Positions 1-5,123 are shown, counted from the first letter of the stretch. The stretch: DNA of 6,589 nt from an uncultured Bacilli bacterium (GCA_947631885.1 CANRMZ010000070.1:1-6589); one strand, 5' to 3'. Program-made: numbers and translations. Notes: generated by a model from the sequence alone, not told the origin.

Positions 1-210
1 GATGCTATGGCTTCAGCAATTTTTACAATTAATACTCTAGGCATTGGCGAAGATAGAAATGCTAATCGTTATTTCTTTTACAATCCTGGAGAACCTCTTA
101 AAGAGTTATCCAAGGATGATTTAGAATATTATTTTAACGAAGGAATATTTGCTTATATTGAAACCGGAAGTCCTGCAATACCAGGCTTATCAGTAGGAGA
201 TAAAAGATGA
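1..210 (+). CDS. Unrecognised protein, probable 3' end of a gene cut by the window edge
   Basis: The reading frame is open from the first base (GAT GCT ATG GCT...) to a TGA at 208-210, giving about 69 visible residues. An ATG lies at position 7, but only six bases precede it and they show no ribosome binding site, so this is more likely the C-terminal part of a longer protein than a complete 67-residue one. The visible part is acidic and mixed in composition, with an aromatic stretch (YYFNEGIFAYIE) and a turn-rich end (GSPAIPGLSVGDKR). No transmembrane segment or known motif is seen, and I do not recognise a family. The stop overlaps the start of the next gene as ATGA, so the two are translationally coupled and in one operon. 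Confidence 0.6.
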   Translation, partial: DAMASAIFTINTLGIGEDRNANRYFFYNPGEPLKELSKDDLEYYFNEGIFAYIETGSPAIPGLSVGDKR

Positions 211-431
211 TAGATAAATTAAAAGAATTGAATCTTAAATTAATAAATGATTATCAAAATGATGAAACAAGATTAAAAAGTCAATTATTAATTCAAAAAA
301 TGTTAGAAAATCAACATTGCTTCTTTGAAATGGATATTGAAACAGCCTATAGTATATTAAGAGATTTAACAATTCCTGATGAATATATTAAAGAAATATA
401 TAAATCATTGATAGATATTAAAAATTATTAA
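207..431 (+). CDS. Small helical protein of unknown function (74 aa)
   Basis: The ATG at 207-209 overlaps the TGA of the upstream gene (ATGA), and an AGGAGA ribosome binding site lies at 195-200 inside that gene, a classic coupled start. The product is charged (K, E, D rich), has no signal peptide or membrane segment, and reads as mostly alpha-helical: an N-terminal amphipathic helix (about residues 1-35), a short linker with HCFFEMD (37-43), then two shorter helices around a TIPDEY turn (55-60). The single Cys (38) gives no metal site. I do not recognise a family. Tight coupling suggests it works with the product of the gene cut by the window edge, for example as a partner or immunity-type protein, but this is guesswork from gene order only. 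Confidence 0.7.
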   Translation: MIDKLKELNLKLINDYQNDETRLKSQLLIQKMLENQHCFFEMDIETAYSILRDLTIPDEYIKEIYKSLIDIKNY

Positions 432-444
432 CAAGGATTGAATT

Positions 445-927
445 ATGAAAATAATAGATTATGACAAAAAATATGATGAAGATATTAAAAATTTATTGTT
501 AGAGCTTCAAGAACATATTTCTAGCATTGATGAAGATGGTTATAATATTGTTGGTCCAAACTTTAAAGAAAAATACTTTGCCAAAACCATGAGTGACTAT
601 AATAGATATGAAGGGAAAATCTTTTTAGCAGAAGATAATAATGAAATAATTGGCGTTATTATTGGACTTATTAATAATTTAGATACAGATAATTATCAAT
701 TTAAAGCTCCGAAAAGAGGAAGAGTGTCAGAACTTGTAGTAAAAAAAGAATATCGTGGTAATCACGTAGGCAAAGCTCTTCTTAATAAAATGGAAGAATA
801 TTTTAAAAGTATTGGTTGTAAAGCCGTAATTTTAAGTGTTTTTGGCTATAATACAAATGCCATAAAATTCTATGATAAAAATGATTATCATCTAAGAACA
901 ATGGATGTTATGAAAAAATTGCAATAA
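445..927 (+). CDS. GNAT-family N-acetyltransferase
   Basis: This is a 160-residue protein, the usual length of a single-domain GNAT enzyme, which moves an acetyl group from acetyl-CoA to an amine. Visible features, in order: beta strands and helix 1 (1-30); the strand pair around IFLAEDNNEIIGVIIGLI (59-76); strand 4 VSELVVKKEYRG (94-105); the acetyl-CoA pyrophosphate loop R-G-N-H-V-G-K-A (104-111, the R/Q-x-x-G-x-G/A motif A); helix 3 (111-122); strand 5 AVILSVF (127-133); and the N-x-x-A-x-x-F-Y motif (138-143, motif B). The acceptor cannot be told from sequence; resemblance to RimI and small-molecule acetyltransferases is only general. An AAGGA site at 433-437 lies 7 bases before the ATG. 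It starts 13 bases after the preceding stop, so it is probably the last gene of that operon. Confidence 0.9.
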   Translation: MKIIDYDKKYDEDIKNLLLELQEHISSIDEDGYNIVGPNFKEKYFAKTMSDYNRYEGKIFLAEDNNEIIGVIIGLINNLDTDNYQFKAPKRGRVSELVVKKEYRGNHVGKALLNKMEEYFKSIGCKAVILSVFGYNTNAIKFYDKNDYHLRTMDVMKKLQ

Positions 928-949
928 AAAATAGGCCTCAACCTATTTT
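928..949. terminator. Shared hairpin terminator between convergent genes
   Basis: A perfect 8-bp inverted repeat, AAAATAGG (928-935) and CCTATTTT (942-949), encloses a 6-base loop. It starts right after the acetyltransferase stop and contains the TAG stop of the convergent - strand gene (943-945). Read on the - strand the stem runs into six T (931-926), so it fits termination better in that direction; on the + strand the T run is only four bases and part of the stem. Confidence 0.6.
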
Positions 950-1362
950 CCTTGCATCATATTTAATAAATCGATTTTAAACATATCTTTAGAAGCATTT
1001 TCTTTAGATATCATAATTCCTTTATAAGTTGTTAATTCAGATCTATGGCCTTCTAATAAGATATCTTCTGGAGTTAAAGTTTCAAGCATAACTACTTCTT
1101 CTTTTTCGTGTACAGTATATCTTAATTTTACTTCACCATGAATTTGAGTAAATAGTTTATCACTAGGTAACTTTAATTCATAAGAAGTAGTTTTATTTTT
1201 CTTATTTTGAGCAATCACTTCACCAACGAATTTACCGCTTCTTATCATAGGATAATATTCAAAATTTAATTTTTTGAATGCTATCATATTGTACTTTTTT
1301 AAAGCTCTTTCTAATTTCTTAAACTCGTTTTCATTAACGTAATCTAATACATAACCTTTCAT
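943..1362 (-). CDS. Conserved-looking protein of unknown function (139 aa)
   Basis: A complete gene with a strong AAGGGGG site (1378-1372) nine bases before the ATG. The product is basic at the N-terminus (KKLERALKKYN, 15-25) and has alternating hydrophobic and polar stretches that suggest a beta-rich core: FVGEVIA (45-51), SYELKLP (60-66), GEVKLRYTV (76-84) and EEVVMLETL (88-96). These are followed by LTPEDILLEG (96-105) and a helical C-terminus. It has no Cys, signal peptide, membrane helix or recognised motif, and I cannot name a family. It looks cytosolic. Two tandem promoters and a possible 18-codon leader ORF lie upstream, so its expression may be regulated. No clear terminator separates it from the upstream Cys-rich gene, so some readthrough from that gene is also possible. 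Confidence 0.75.
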   Translation of the reverse strand: MKGYVLDYVNENEFKKLERALKKYNMIAFKKLNFEYYPMIRSGKFVGEVIAQNKKNKTTSYELKLPSDKLFTQIHGEVKLRYTVHEKEEVVMLETLTPEDILLEGHRSELTTYKGIMISKENASKDMFKIDLLNMMQGK

Positions 1363-1376
1363 AATTATTTACCCCC

Positions 1377-1433
1377 TTAATTACTCATATTATAGCATAA
1401 TTTGTTGTTTTCGTCAAATTTGTGTCTATTCAT
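1377..1433 (-). CDS. Possible 18-residue upstream ORF (leader peptide) before the 139-residue protein gene
   Basis: ATG at 1433-1431 has a well-placed GGTGAG site (1444-1439, five bases away) and reads 18 codons, MNRHKFDENNKLCYNMSN, to a TAA at 1379-1377. The TAA overlaps the AAGGGGG ribosome binding site of the main gene by two bases, so ribosomes finishing here would sit on that site. Only transcripts from the upstream promoter (start near 1448) contain it; the downstream promoter lies inside it. There is no run of one amino acid codon of the attenuation kind. It may be chance in AT-rich DNA, though the site and the stop position are suggestive. Confidence 0.35.
   Translation of the reverse strand: MNRHKFDENNKLCYNMSN
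1389..1417 (-). promoter_or_regulatory. Proximal sigma-A promoter for the 139-residue protein gene
   Basis: -35 TTGACG (1417-1412), a 17-base spacer and -10 TATAAT (1394-1389) preceded by TGC, an extended -10. The predicted start is near 1382, giving a leader of about 20 bases before the ATG at 1362. Confidence 0.75.
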
Positions 1434-1454
1434 ATTATCTCACCATGTAATTAA

Positions 1455-1483
1455 ATTATACCATAAATGTTAATATTTGTCAA
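1455..1483 (-). promoter_or_regulatory. Distal consensus sigma-A promoter for the 139-residue protein gene
   Basis: -35 TTGACA (1483-1478), exactly 17 bases, -10 TATAAT (1460-1455), preceded by TGG (extended -10). This is a full consensus match. The predicted start is near 1448, 66 bases upstream of the proximal one, giving a leader of about 86 bases that contains the 18-codon ORF. Confidence 0.8.
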
Positions 1484-1520
1484 TTTTGGACATTTTATAG
1501 ATATTTATAGCAGCCCATAT

Positions 1521-2210
1521 TTATGCACGTGATGGACATTCTTGGCAGTCAAAACATATACGTTTTCGTGAATCTCCACTGTCAAACATTTCACGATCTT
1601 CTGCATCAAATTGTAAATCTGGCATATATACATTATATCTTTGAGCAAGCATATCTACCATTTGTTTATAAGCAAGAACAGCACATTCCATATTACCCGC
1701 TTTTATAAGACCAAGTATTAATACTAGATAATCTGGTTCAAGAATTTCTCTACAAAGTCTTTCAACAAGTCTATGGTTTTCTTCACTACAGTAATCTTCC
1801 TCAAGTCTCCAAGCTACCTCAGGTCCAAATATTTCATATTTTAATAAATCATCTTTACCTTCATCAGTATCACGCATATATGTTGATTGAACCTCATCAA
1901 AAGCTTTCATATATTCACAATCATCAGAATAACCTAATATGTGACATATAGCAGTAGTTACATACCAGTGACTTCTATCAGGCGATGGACTATAGCCTTT
2001 TCTAACACGCCAATTTACAGCTTCCTCAATTGTAGAATTACTTCTTATTTTATCTAAAGAATAACTTGAACATTGTTCATCCATAGCCATAGGACGCATG
2101 TGTCTTTTACATCTATATCCTCTTTGTGTAGAATCTCCACGCGAATAAATGTCATATTTTTCACAAGTTAAACAATGATTTTTAAAATCTTTAATATAAT
2201 CACGAGCCAT
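1521..2210 (-). CDS. Cys-rich putative metal-binding protein of unknown function (229 aa)
   Basis: I do not recognise a named family. The protein has 12 Cys, unusually many for this genome type, placed mainly at the two ends. At the N-terminus are C13-x2-C16, then C34-x2-H37 and C47, spaced like a zinc-binding knuckle. At the C-terminus is C219-x2-C222-x2-C225 (CFDCQEC). The middle has a Trp/Tyr/His-rich stretch (W67, W82-Y83, H90, Y94) followed by acidic helices (101-160) and a hydrophobic helix YLVLILGLIKAG (161-172) that is too short and context-poor to be a confident membrane span. No signal peptide is seen, so the Cys are likely to bind zinc or an Fe-S cluster in the cytosol rather than form disulfides; this is inference. 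The start is set by AAGGGGG (2225-2219), eight bases upstream. No clear terminator follows the stop. Confidence 0.8.
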   Translation of the reverse strand: MARDYIKDFKNHCLTCEKYDIYSRGDSTQRGYRCKRHMRPMAMDEQCSSYSLDKIRSNSTIEEAVNWRVRKGYSPSPDRSHWYVTTAICHILGYSDDCEYMKAFDEVQSTYMRDTDEGKDDLLKYEIFGPEVAWRLEEDYCSEENHRLVERLCREILEPDYLVLILGLIKAGNMECAVLAYKQMVDMLAQRYNVYMPDLQFDAEDREMFDSGDSRKRICFDCQECPSRA

Positions 2211-2239
2211 TTATTTATCCCCCTTAATGAATGCCCATT

Positions 2240-2268
2240 ATTTTAGCACTTATATCATAAATTGTCAA
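2240..2268 (-). promoter_or_regulatory. Sigma-A promoter for the Cys-rich protein gene
   Basis: -35 TTGACA (2268-2263), 17-base spacer, -10 TAAAAT (2245-2240) preceded by TGC, an extended -10. The predicted start is near 2233, about 22 bases before the ATG. It begins just after the terminator of the upstream operon. Confidence 0.75.
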
Positions 2269-2274
2269 ATTATG

Positions 2275-2296
2275 AAAAAGACTGAAATAATCAGTC
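2275..2296 (-). terminator. Intrinsic terminator of the kinase-Smr operon
   Basis: On the - strand, GACTGA (2296-2291), a five-base TTATT loop and TCAGTC (2285-2280) form a perfect 6-bp stem followed by TTTTT (2279-2275). The TGA stop of the Smr gene is the end of the left arm. The stem is short but the T run is well placed. Confidence 0.7.
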
Positions 2297-2551
2297 CTTA
2301 TCTAAATCAATTTCAACTATTGTTTGGCCTAAGTTCCAGTTGTCTAATTTAAAACTTTTAACATATTTATTATTTTTTAAAACACGATGTGTTTCGTCCC
2401 TAACGATATGGCCACTTTTGCCATGAACTATTAGCACTACATCTTTTTTCATTAAATAGTTATCTTTAATAAACCTATCCACAATTACTTCAACCATACT
2501 ACTTATTTCATTATGCAAATCTAATATGGGCGTTTTACTAGTAACTATCAT
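2291..2551 (-). CDS. Stand-alone Smr-domain protein (86 aa)
   Basis: The whole protein is one Smr (small MutS-related) domain, the fold found at the C-terminus of MutS2 and in free-standing nucleic-acid-binding or nicking proteins. Visible hallmarks are LDLHN (10-14, usually LDLHG), a long helix (15-34), the strand DVVLIVHGKSGHIVR (37-51) holding the HGxxGxxxR motif (usually HGKGTGxLR), a helix with conserved-type leucine (53-60), and the closing strand LGQTIVEIDL (74-83). Function in nucleic acid processing is family knowledge; activity here is not proven, since two motif positions differ from the common form. The ATG overlaps the TGA of the kinase gene (ATGA, 2548-2551) and no good ribosome binding site precedes it, so translation probably depends on ribosomes finishing the kinase. 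Confidence 0.85.
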   Translation of the reverse strand: MIVTSKTPILDLHNEISSMVEVIVDRFIKDNYLMKKDVVLIVHGKSGHIVRDETHRVLKNNKYVKSFKLDNWNLGQTIVEIDLDKD

Positions 2552-3690
2552 GATAATGGTGGATTTACAGATCCATTTTGATTGTCAACTGGAGCTTGAG
2601 TTGGTGTGGCTTGAGGATTCATCGGTGTAACTGGGGGATTAACAGCAGTTGTCTGAACTTGAGTGGCAGACTCTGCTTGAACAGTTGCTTGAGCAGATGA
2701 ATCAGCGACAGGATTCGTTTGGCTTACAGCTTCGGTAGGAGTCCCTTCAGCAGTTTGACTTGCCTCGCCTTGGTTAACATCACTTGTACCATATTTTTGA
2801 ACAAAGTATTGCATAACATCACTAAGTTCAGGACAAGCTCCAATAGTACCAACCTTAGTTACTGTAAGGCCTCCTGCAATGTTAGCAAAGGTTATAGATC
2901 TTTCCATATCATAACCTTGTAATAAAGCATATCCTAATGCGGCAAGGAAGACATCTCCTGCTCCAGAAGAATCTACAATTTTAAGATTTAAACCTGGCAT
3001 AACCTTAATTTGATTATTGTCCATGTACATAGCACCTTTATCTTCTAAAGTTACGATAATAGTTTTACCAGGAAATTTATTAACAAGTTGTGAATATATT
3101 GTAACTAAGCTTTGAGGATTTTCATAGTTAACTCTTGTGCCACTCACTGTTTCCGCAAATTCTTTAGAGGCAACAATATATTTAGTATATTTACATAATT
3201 CCATTATTTCTCTATTATACATTCCCGCATGGAGAATCGTCATAGCATCAGTAAAACGATTAAAGCCTGCTAAAGTAGCACCATAATCATATCCATCTGA
3301 TACAATAATATCAGGACTAATTTGGAACTCCGTTTTCTTTAAAAATAAAGGTTCGGTAGTAACATCGTAAATAGTTCTTGAGTTATTTTTTTGACCAATA
3401 AGGATAAATGCTGATGACGTCTTCTTTTCGAAAACCGTTTCCATATACTCAGTGTGAACGCCAACTCTTTCGAGTTCTTTTTTTACAATCGTACCATATG
3501 AATCATCACCTGTGGCAGAGCCAATATATGTATCCACTCCATATTTGCCAAAAAGATAAGCCATATTTGCCGCAGGACCACCTGGACAATCTTCAACTTT
3601 CTCAAATTTATTCTTAGTATTTTCTACAGGAAAATCACTACTCACTGCTACAATATTATATGCGGTTTGACCAATACATAAGGCTACCAT
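2548..3690 (-). CDS. PfkB-family carbohydrate or nucleoside kinase with a disordered C-terminal tail
   Basis: Residues 1-300 form a ribokinase-like (PfkB) domain that transfers phosphate from ATP to a sugar, nucleoside or related alcohol. Motifs: the substrate-side glycines GGPAANMA (37-44, signature 1), the ATP-site segment TLEDKGA (214-220, cf. VTLGxxGA), and DSSGAGDVF (240-248, signature 2), whose D246 in GAGD is the catalytic base. GTIGACP (281-287) closes the nucleotide site. The substrate cannot be assigned. Residues 301-380 are an added low-complexity tail rich in T, Q, A, P, S, V and N, with no Lys, Arg or aromatic residue, and its DNA is visibly less AT-rich. Ordinary PfkB kinases end near residue 300-320. 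A weak AGGG site (3704-3701) precedes the ATG by ten bases. It is cotranscribed with the Smr gene. Confidence 0.9.
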   Translation of the reverse strand: MVALCIGQTAYNIVAVSSDFPVENTKNKFEKVEDCPGGPAANMAYLFGKYGVDTYIGSATGDDSYGTIVKKELERVGVHTEYMETVFEKKTSSAFILIGQKNNSRTIYDVTTEPLFLKKTEFQISPDIIVSDGYDYGATLAGFNRFTDAMTILHAGMYNREIMELCKYTKYIVASKEFAETVSGTRVNYENPQSLVTIYSQLVNKFPGKTIIVTLEDKGAMYMDNNQIKVMPGLNLKIVDSSGAGDVFLAALGYALLQGYDMERSITFANIAGGLTVTKVGTIGACPELSDVMQYFVQKYGTSDVNQGEASQTAEGTPTEAVSQTNPVADSSAQATVQAESATQVQTTAVNPPVTPMNPQATPTQAPVDNQNGSVNPPLS

Positions 3691-3717
3691 TATCTATCAA
3701 CCCTACTTTCTATAGTA

Positions 3718-3746
3718 ATTATACACTAAAAAAATAGTATTTTAAA
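3718..3746 (-). promoter_or_regulatory. Probable promoter of the kinase-Smr operon
   Basis: -10 TATAAT (3723-3718) with -35 TTTAAA (3746-3741, four of six consensus bases) at a 17-base spacing. The predicted start is near 3711, leaving a leader of about 20 bases. It overlaps the control region of the divergent DUF1653 gene. Confidence 0.55.
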
Positions 3747-3754
3747 GTAGTAAA

Positions 3755-3763
3755 TGTTATAAT
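3755..3763 (+). promoter_or_regulatory. Extended -10 element upstream of the DUF1653 gene
   Basis: TGTTATAAT is a perfect extended -10, but no good -35 is seen 16-18 bases upstream (TAGTAT at 3735-3740). Transcription would begin near 3770, at the AAGGTGA ribosome binding site (3768-3774), so the mRNA leader would be only about nine bases. A true start may lie further upstream. Confidence 0.45.
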
Positions 3764-3778
3764 GAATAAGGTGATTTT

Positions 3779-4021
3779 ATGCGAGAAATTAATACAGGAA
3801 AAACGTATAGGCATTTTAAAGGTAATGTATATAAAGTTATTTTTATTGGATATGATAGCGAAAATGTCGATGAAAAAGGTAATCCTATTAAGTTAGTTGC
3901 TTATCAATCTAATCATGATGGCAAAATATGGATAAGACCTTATGATAACTTTGCTGCTAAAGTTGATACTGACAAATATCCAAATGCTGATCAGGTATAC
4001 CGTTTTGAAGAAGTAGATTAA
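3779..4021 (+). CDS. DUF1653 family protein
   Basis: At 80 residues this matches the usual size of the DUF1653 family, small cytosolic beta-rich proteins of unknown biochemical role common in Firmicutes and other bacteria. Visible family traits are the N-terminal YRHFKGNVYKVI (10-21), the central VAYQSNHDGKIWIRPYDNF (40-58, family pattern V-Y-x-x-x-x-x-G-x-x-W-x-R-P-x-x-x-F), and the closing YRFEEV (74-79). The start is supported by AAGGTGA at 3768-3774 ahead of the ATG. It is a single-gene unit, divergent from the kinase operon and convergent with the DUF421 gene, whose stop codon it overlaps by four bases. No catalytic residues can be proposed. Confidence 0.9.
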   Translation: MREINTGKTYRHFKGNVYKVIFIGYDSENVDEKGNPIKLVAYQSNHDGKIWIRPYDNFAAKVDTDKYPNADQVYRFEEVD

Positions 4022-4035
4022 TCTCTACTTTTTTT
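4011..4035 (+). terminator. Terminator of the DUF1653 gene, overlapping its stop codon
   Basis: AAGTAGA (4011-4017), a six-base loop and TCTACTT (4024-4030) are followed by TTTTT (4031-4035). The loop contains the TTAA that serves as stop codon for genes on both strands. On the - strand the stem is followed by CTTCTTC, a poor T run, so it acts mainly on the + strand. Confidence 0.75.
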
Positions 4036-4662
4036 AATGATATAAATCTTTTTATTTTTATAAAATGCATAAAATATATCTTTTAAATTTATTTTTTTAT
4101 TTTGTAATACTCTTTCAAGCCACTCTTCGTTTTTATTTATATGTTTTAAAGTATTTTTTTCAATACTACCATCAATTATAAGTGGCATTGGATAACTAGT
4201 TTTAATTTTAAATGGATTATATTTAAATATAGATAACTTACCATTAGTTTCTAAAAAAGCATATTCAACATCTCCTATATCTTTAATCTCTTTTTGTCTT
4301 AGGGCAATCAGCAAGTCATCTAAAGAATATCTTTGCCTTATCATCTCATGATAATGAATTTTACCCTGGCTTATGATAAGGGATGGTTTACCTTCAAAAA
4401 ACTTTCGGGCATTACGATTTTTTAAAGAAAAATAAGCAAGACCTATTTCTAAAATAACTAATATTGATATAGGCACAATAACTAAATACATTGGTTCATT
4501 AGTCTTTTCAATTGATATTGCAACAAGTTCGGCTATAAGAATAGACACGATTAAATCAATTATACCTAGTTGCCCTACTTCCCTTTTGCCCATCATTCGA
4601 TATGCAATTGTAATAAAGAAATAGAAAAATAAAGTTCTAATAACCACACTAAATAAATCCAT
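4018..4662 (-). CDS. DUF421 (YetF/YrbG-type) membrane protein
   Basis: The 214-residue length and order of elements fit the DUF421 family (B. subtilis YetF, YrbG and relatives), integral membrane proteins of uncertain role. Three hydrophobic segments are visible: 5-20, 34-52 and 58-79. Between the first two is the family signature RMMGKREVGQLGIIDLIVSI (22-41), followed by AELVAISIE (44-52). The cytosolic part has FEGKPSLIISQGKI (89-102), the YSLDDLLIALRQKEI helix (112-126), and VEYAFLETNGKLSIFK (132-147), all family hallmarks. The tail after 165 is variable and Lys-rich. The start has GGTGAT three bases before the ATG, the same spacing as the DUF1653 gene. No convincing promoter is seen in the 63-base divergent gap. 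In B. subtilis yrbG lies beside yrzE and near tgt, as here. Confidence 0.88.
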   Translation of the reverse strand: MDLFSVVIRTLFFYFFITIAYRMMGKREVGQLGIIDLIVSILIAELVAISIEKTNEPMYLVIVPISILVILEIGLAYFSLKNRNARKFFEGKPSLIISQGKIHYHEMIRQRYSLDDLLIALRQKEIKDIGDVEYAFLETNGKLSIFKYNPFKIKTSYPMPLIIDGSIEKNTLKHINKNEEWLERVLQNKKINLKDIFYAFYKNKKIYIIKKSRD

Positions 4663-4725
4663 AATATCACCAATATTATTATGGTAAAAATCATATTTTT
4701 TTAATCATTACATAATCTTAATTAG

Positions 4726-5112
4726 GTGATTAATATAAAAATAGTTTTAAAATATGGAAAATTAATAGGTATTTTTATTCTTTTAGAATTACTTATTTCC
4801 TTTTTAATGGGCTTATTAAATCTTATAGGAGTTAAAAGTTTTATTACTTCCTTTATTATTTTAATATTTAATGTAATTTTATATAGTATATGTGGTTTTA
4901 TTGTTGGTAAGCACACTGATAAAAAAGGTATAGTCGCAGGGCTTATCGTAGGACTTATCTTAATTATTATTAGCGTCTTACTTACTTTAATAATCTATAA
5001 TAGTTTAGGCTTTAAATCGATTTTCTACTATCTGGCTTTATTTATTATAACTATTGTGGCCTCAACGATTGGTAAAAATAAAAAAGAGGGTTCTACTTCA
5101 GAAACAAAGTAG
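4726..5112 (+). CDS. TIGR04086 (YrzE-type) four-helix membrane protein
   Basis: A hydrophobic protein of about 125 residues with four predicted membrane helices (about 13-34, 39-61, 69-91, 98-116), a charged KHTDKKG loop (62-68) between helices 2 and 3, and a Lys-rich tail. This matches the TIGR04086 family, small membrane proteins of unknown function usually found near yajC and tgt in Firmicutes; family assignment is from topology, sequence feel and context. The start is uncertain. An in-frame TAG lies at 4723-4725, so GTG at 4726 is the first possible codon, but that GTG is itself part of an AGGTGAT ribosome binding site. The normal spacing would place initiation at ATA 4735, and no ATG occurs before 4807, inside helix 1. 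The stop (5110-5112) is inside the terminator hairpin. Confidence 0.78.
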   Translation: MINIKIVLKYGKLIGIFILLELLISFLMGLLNLIGVKSFITSFIILIFNVILYSICGFIVGKHTDKKGIVAGLIVGLILIIISVLLTLIIYNSLGFKSIFYYLALFIITIVASTIGKNKKEGSTSETK

Positions 5113-5123
5113 AGCCCTCTTTT
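5082..5123. terminator. Strong bidirectional terminator encoding the ends of two convergent genes
   Basis: The left arm (5082-5098) and right arm (5107-5123) pair over 17 bp with one G-U pair, around an 8-base loop. On the - strand the stem ends in TTTTTTATTTTT, an excellent tail for the tgt operon; on the + strand it ends in TTTTGTTATT. The last codons and TAG stops of both convergent genes lie inside the stem. Confidence 0.85.

Noticed and set aside
1484..1520. Terminator after the Cys-rich protein gene
   Set aside because: No stable stem with a T run is seen on the - strand; readthrough into the next gene remains possible.
1523..1708. Open frame on the + strand opposite the end of the Cys-rich protein gene
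   Set aside because: Antisense to a gene with a strong start and promoter; no ribosome binding site.
2719..2922. Open frame on the + strand within the kinase gene
   Set aside because: Antisense to a clear PfkB domain and its tail; no start signal and no recognisable product.
3408..3617. Open frame on the + strand opposite the kinase N-terminal domain
   Set aside because: Antisense to the conserved GGPAANMA region, and the His/Gln/Tyr-rich product has no coding character.
4681..4700. Hairpin ATGG-TAAAAA-TCAT followed by a T run
   Set aside because: Only four pairs with one G-U; too weak for a terminator and no gene ends there.
4663..4725. Divergent promoters between the DUF421 and TIGR04086 genes
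   Set aside because: CATAAT elements occur on both strands (4683-4678 on -, 4711-4716 on +) but neither has an acceptable -35, so in AT-rich DNA they are not convincing.
4722..4916. Open frame on the - strand opposite the TIGR04086 gene
   Set aside because: Opposite-strand reading of a membrane protein; the Ile/Lys-rich product reflects AT-rich DNA and the membrane protein on the other strand has better family support.
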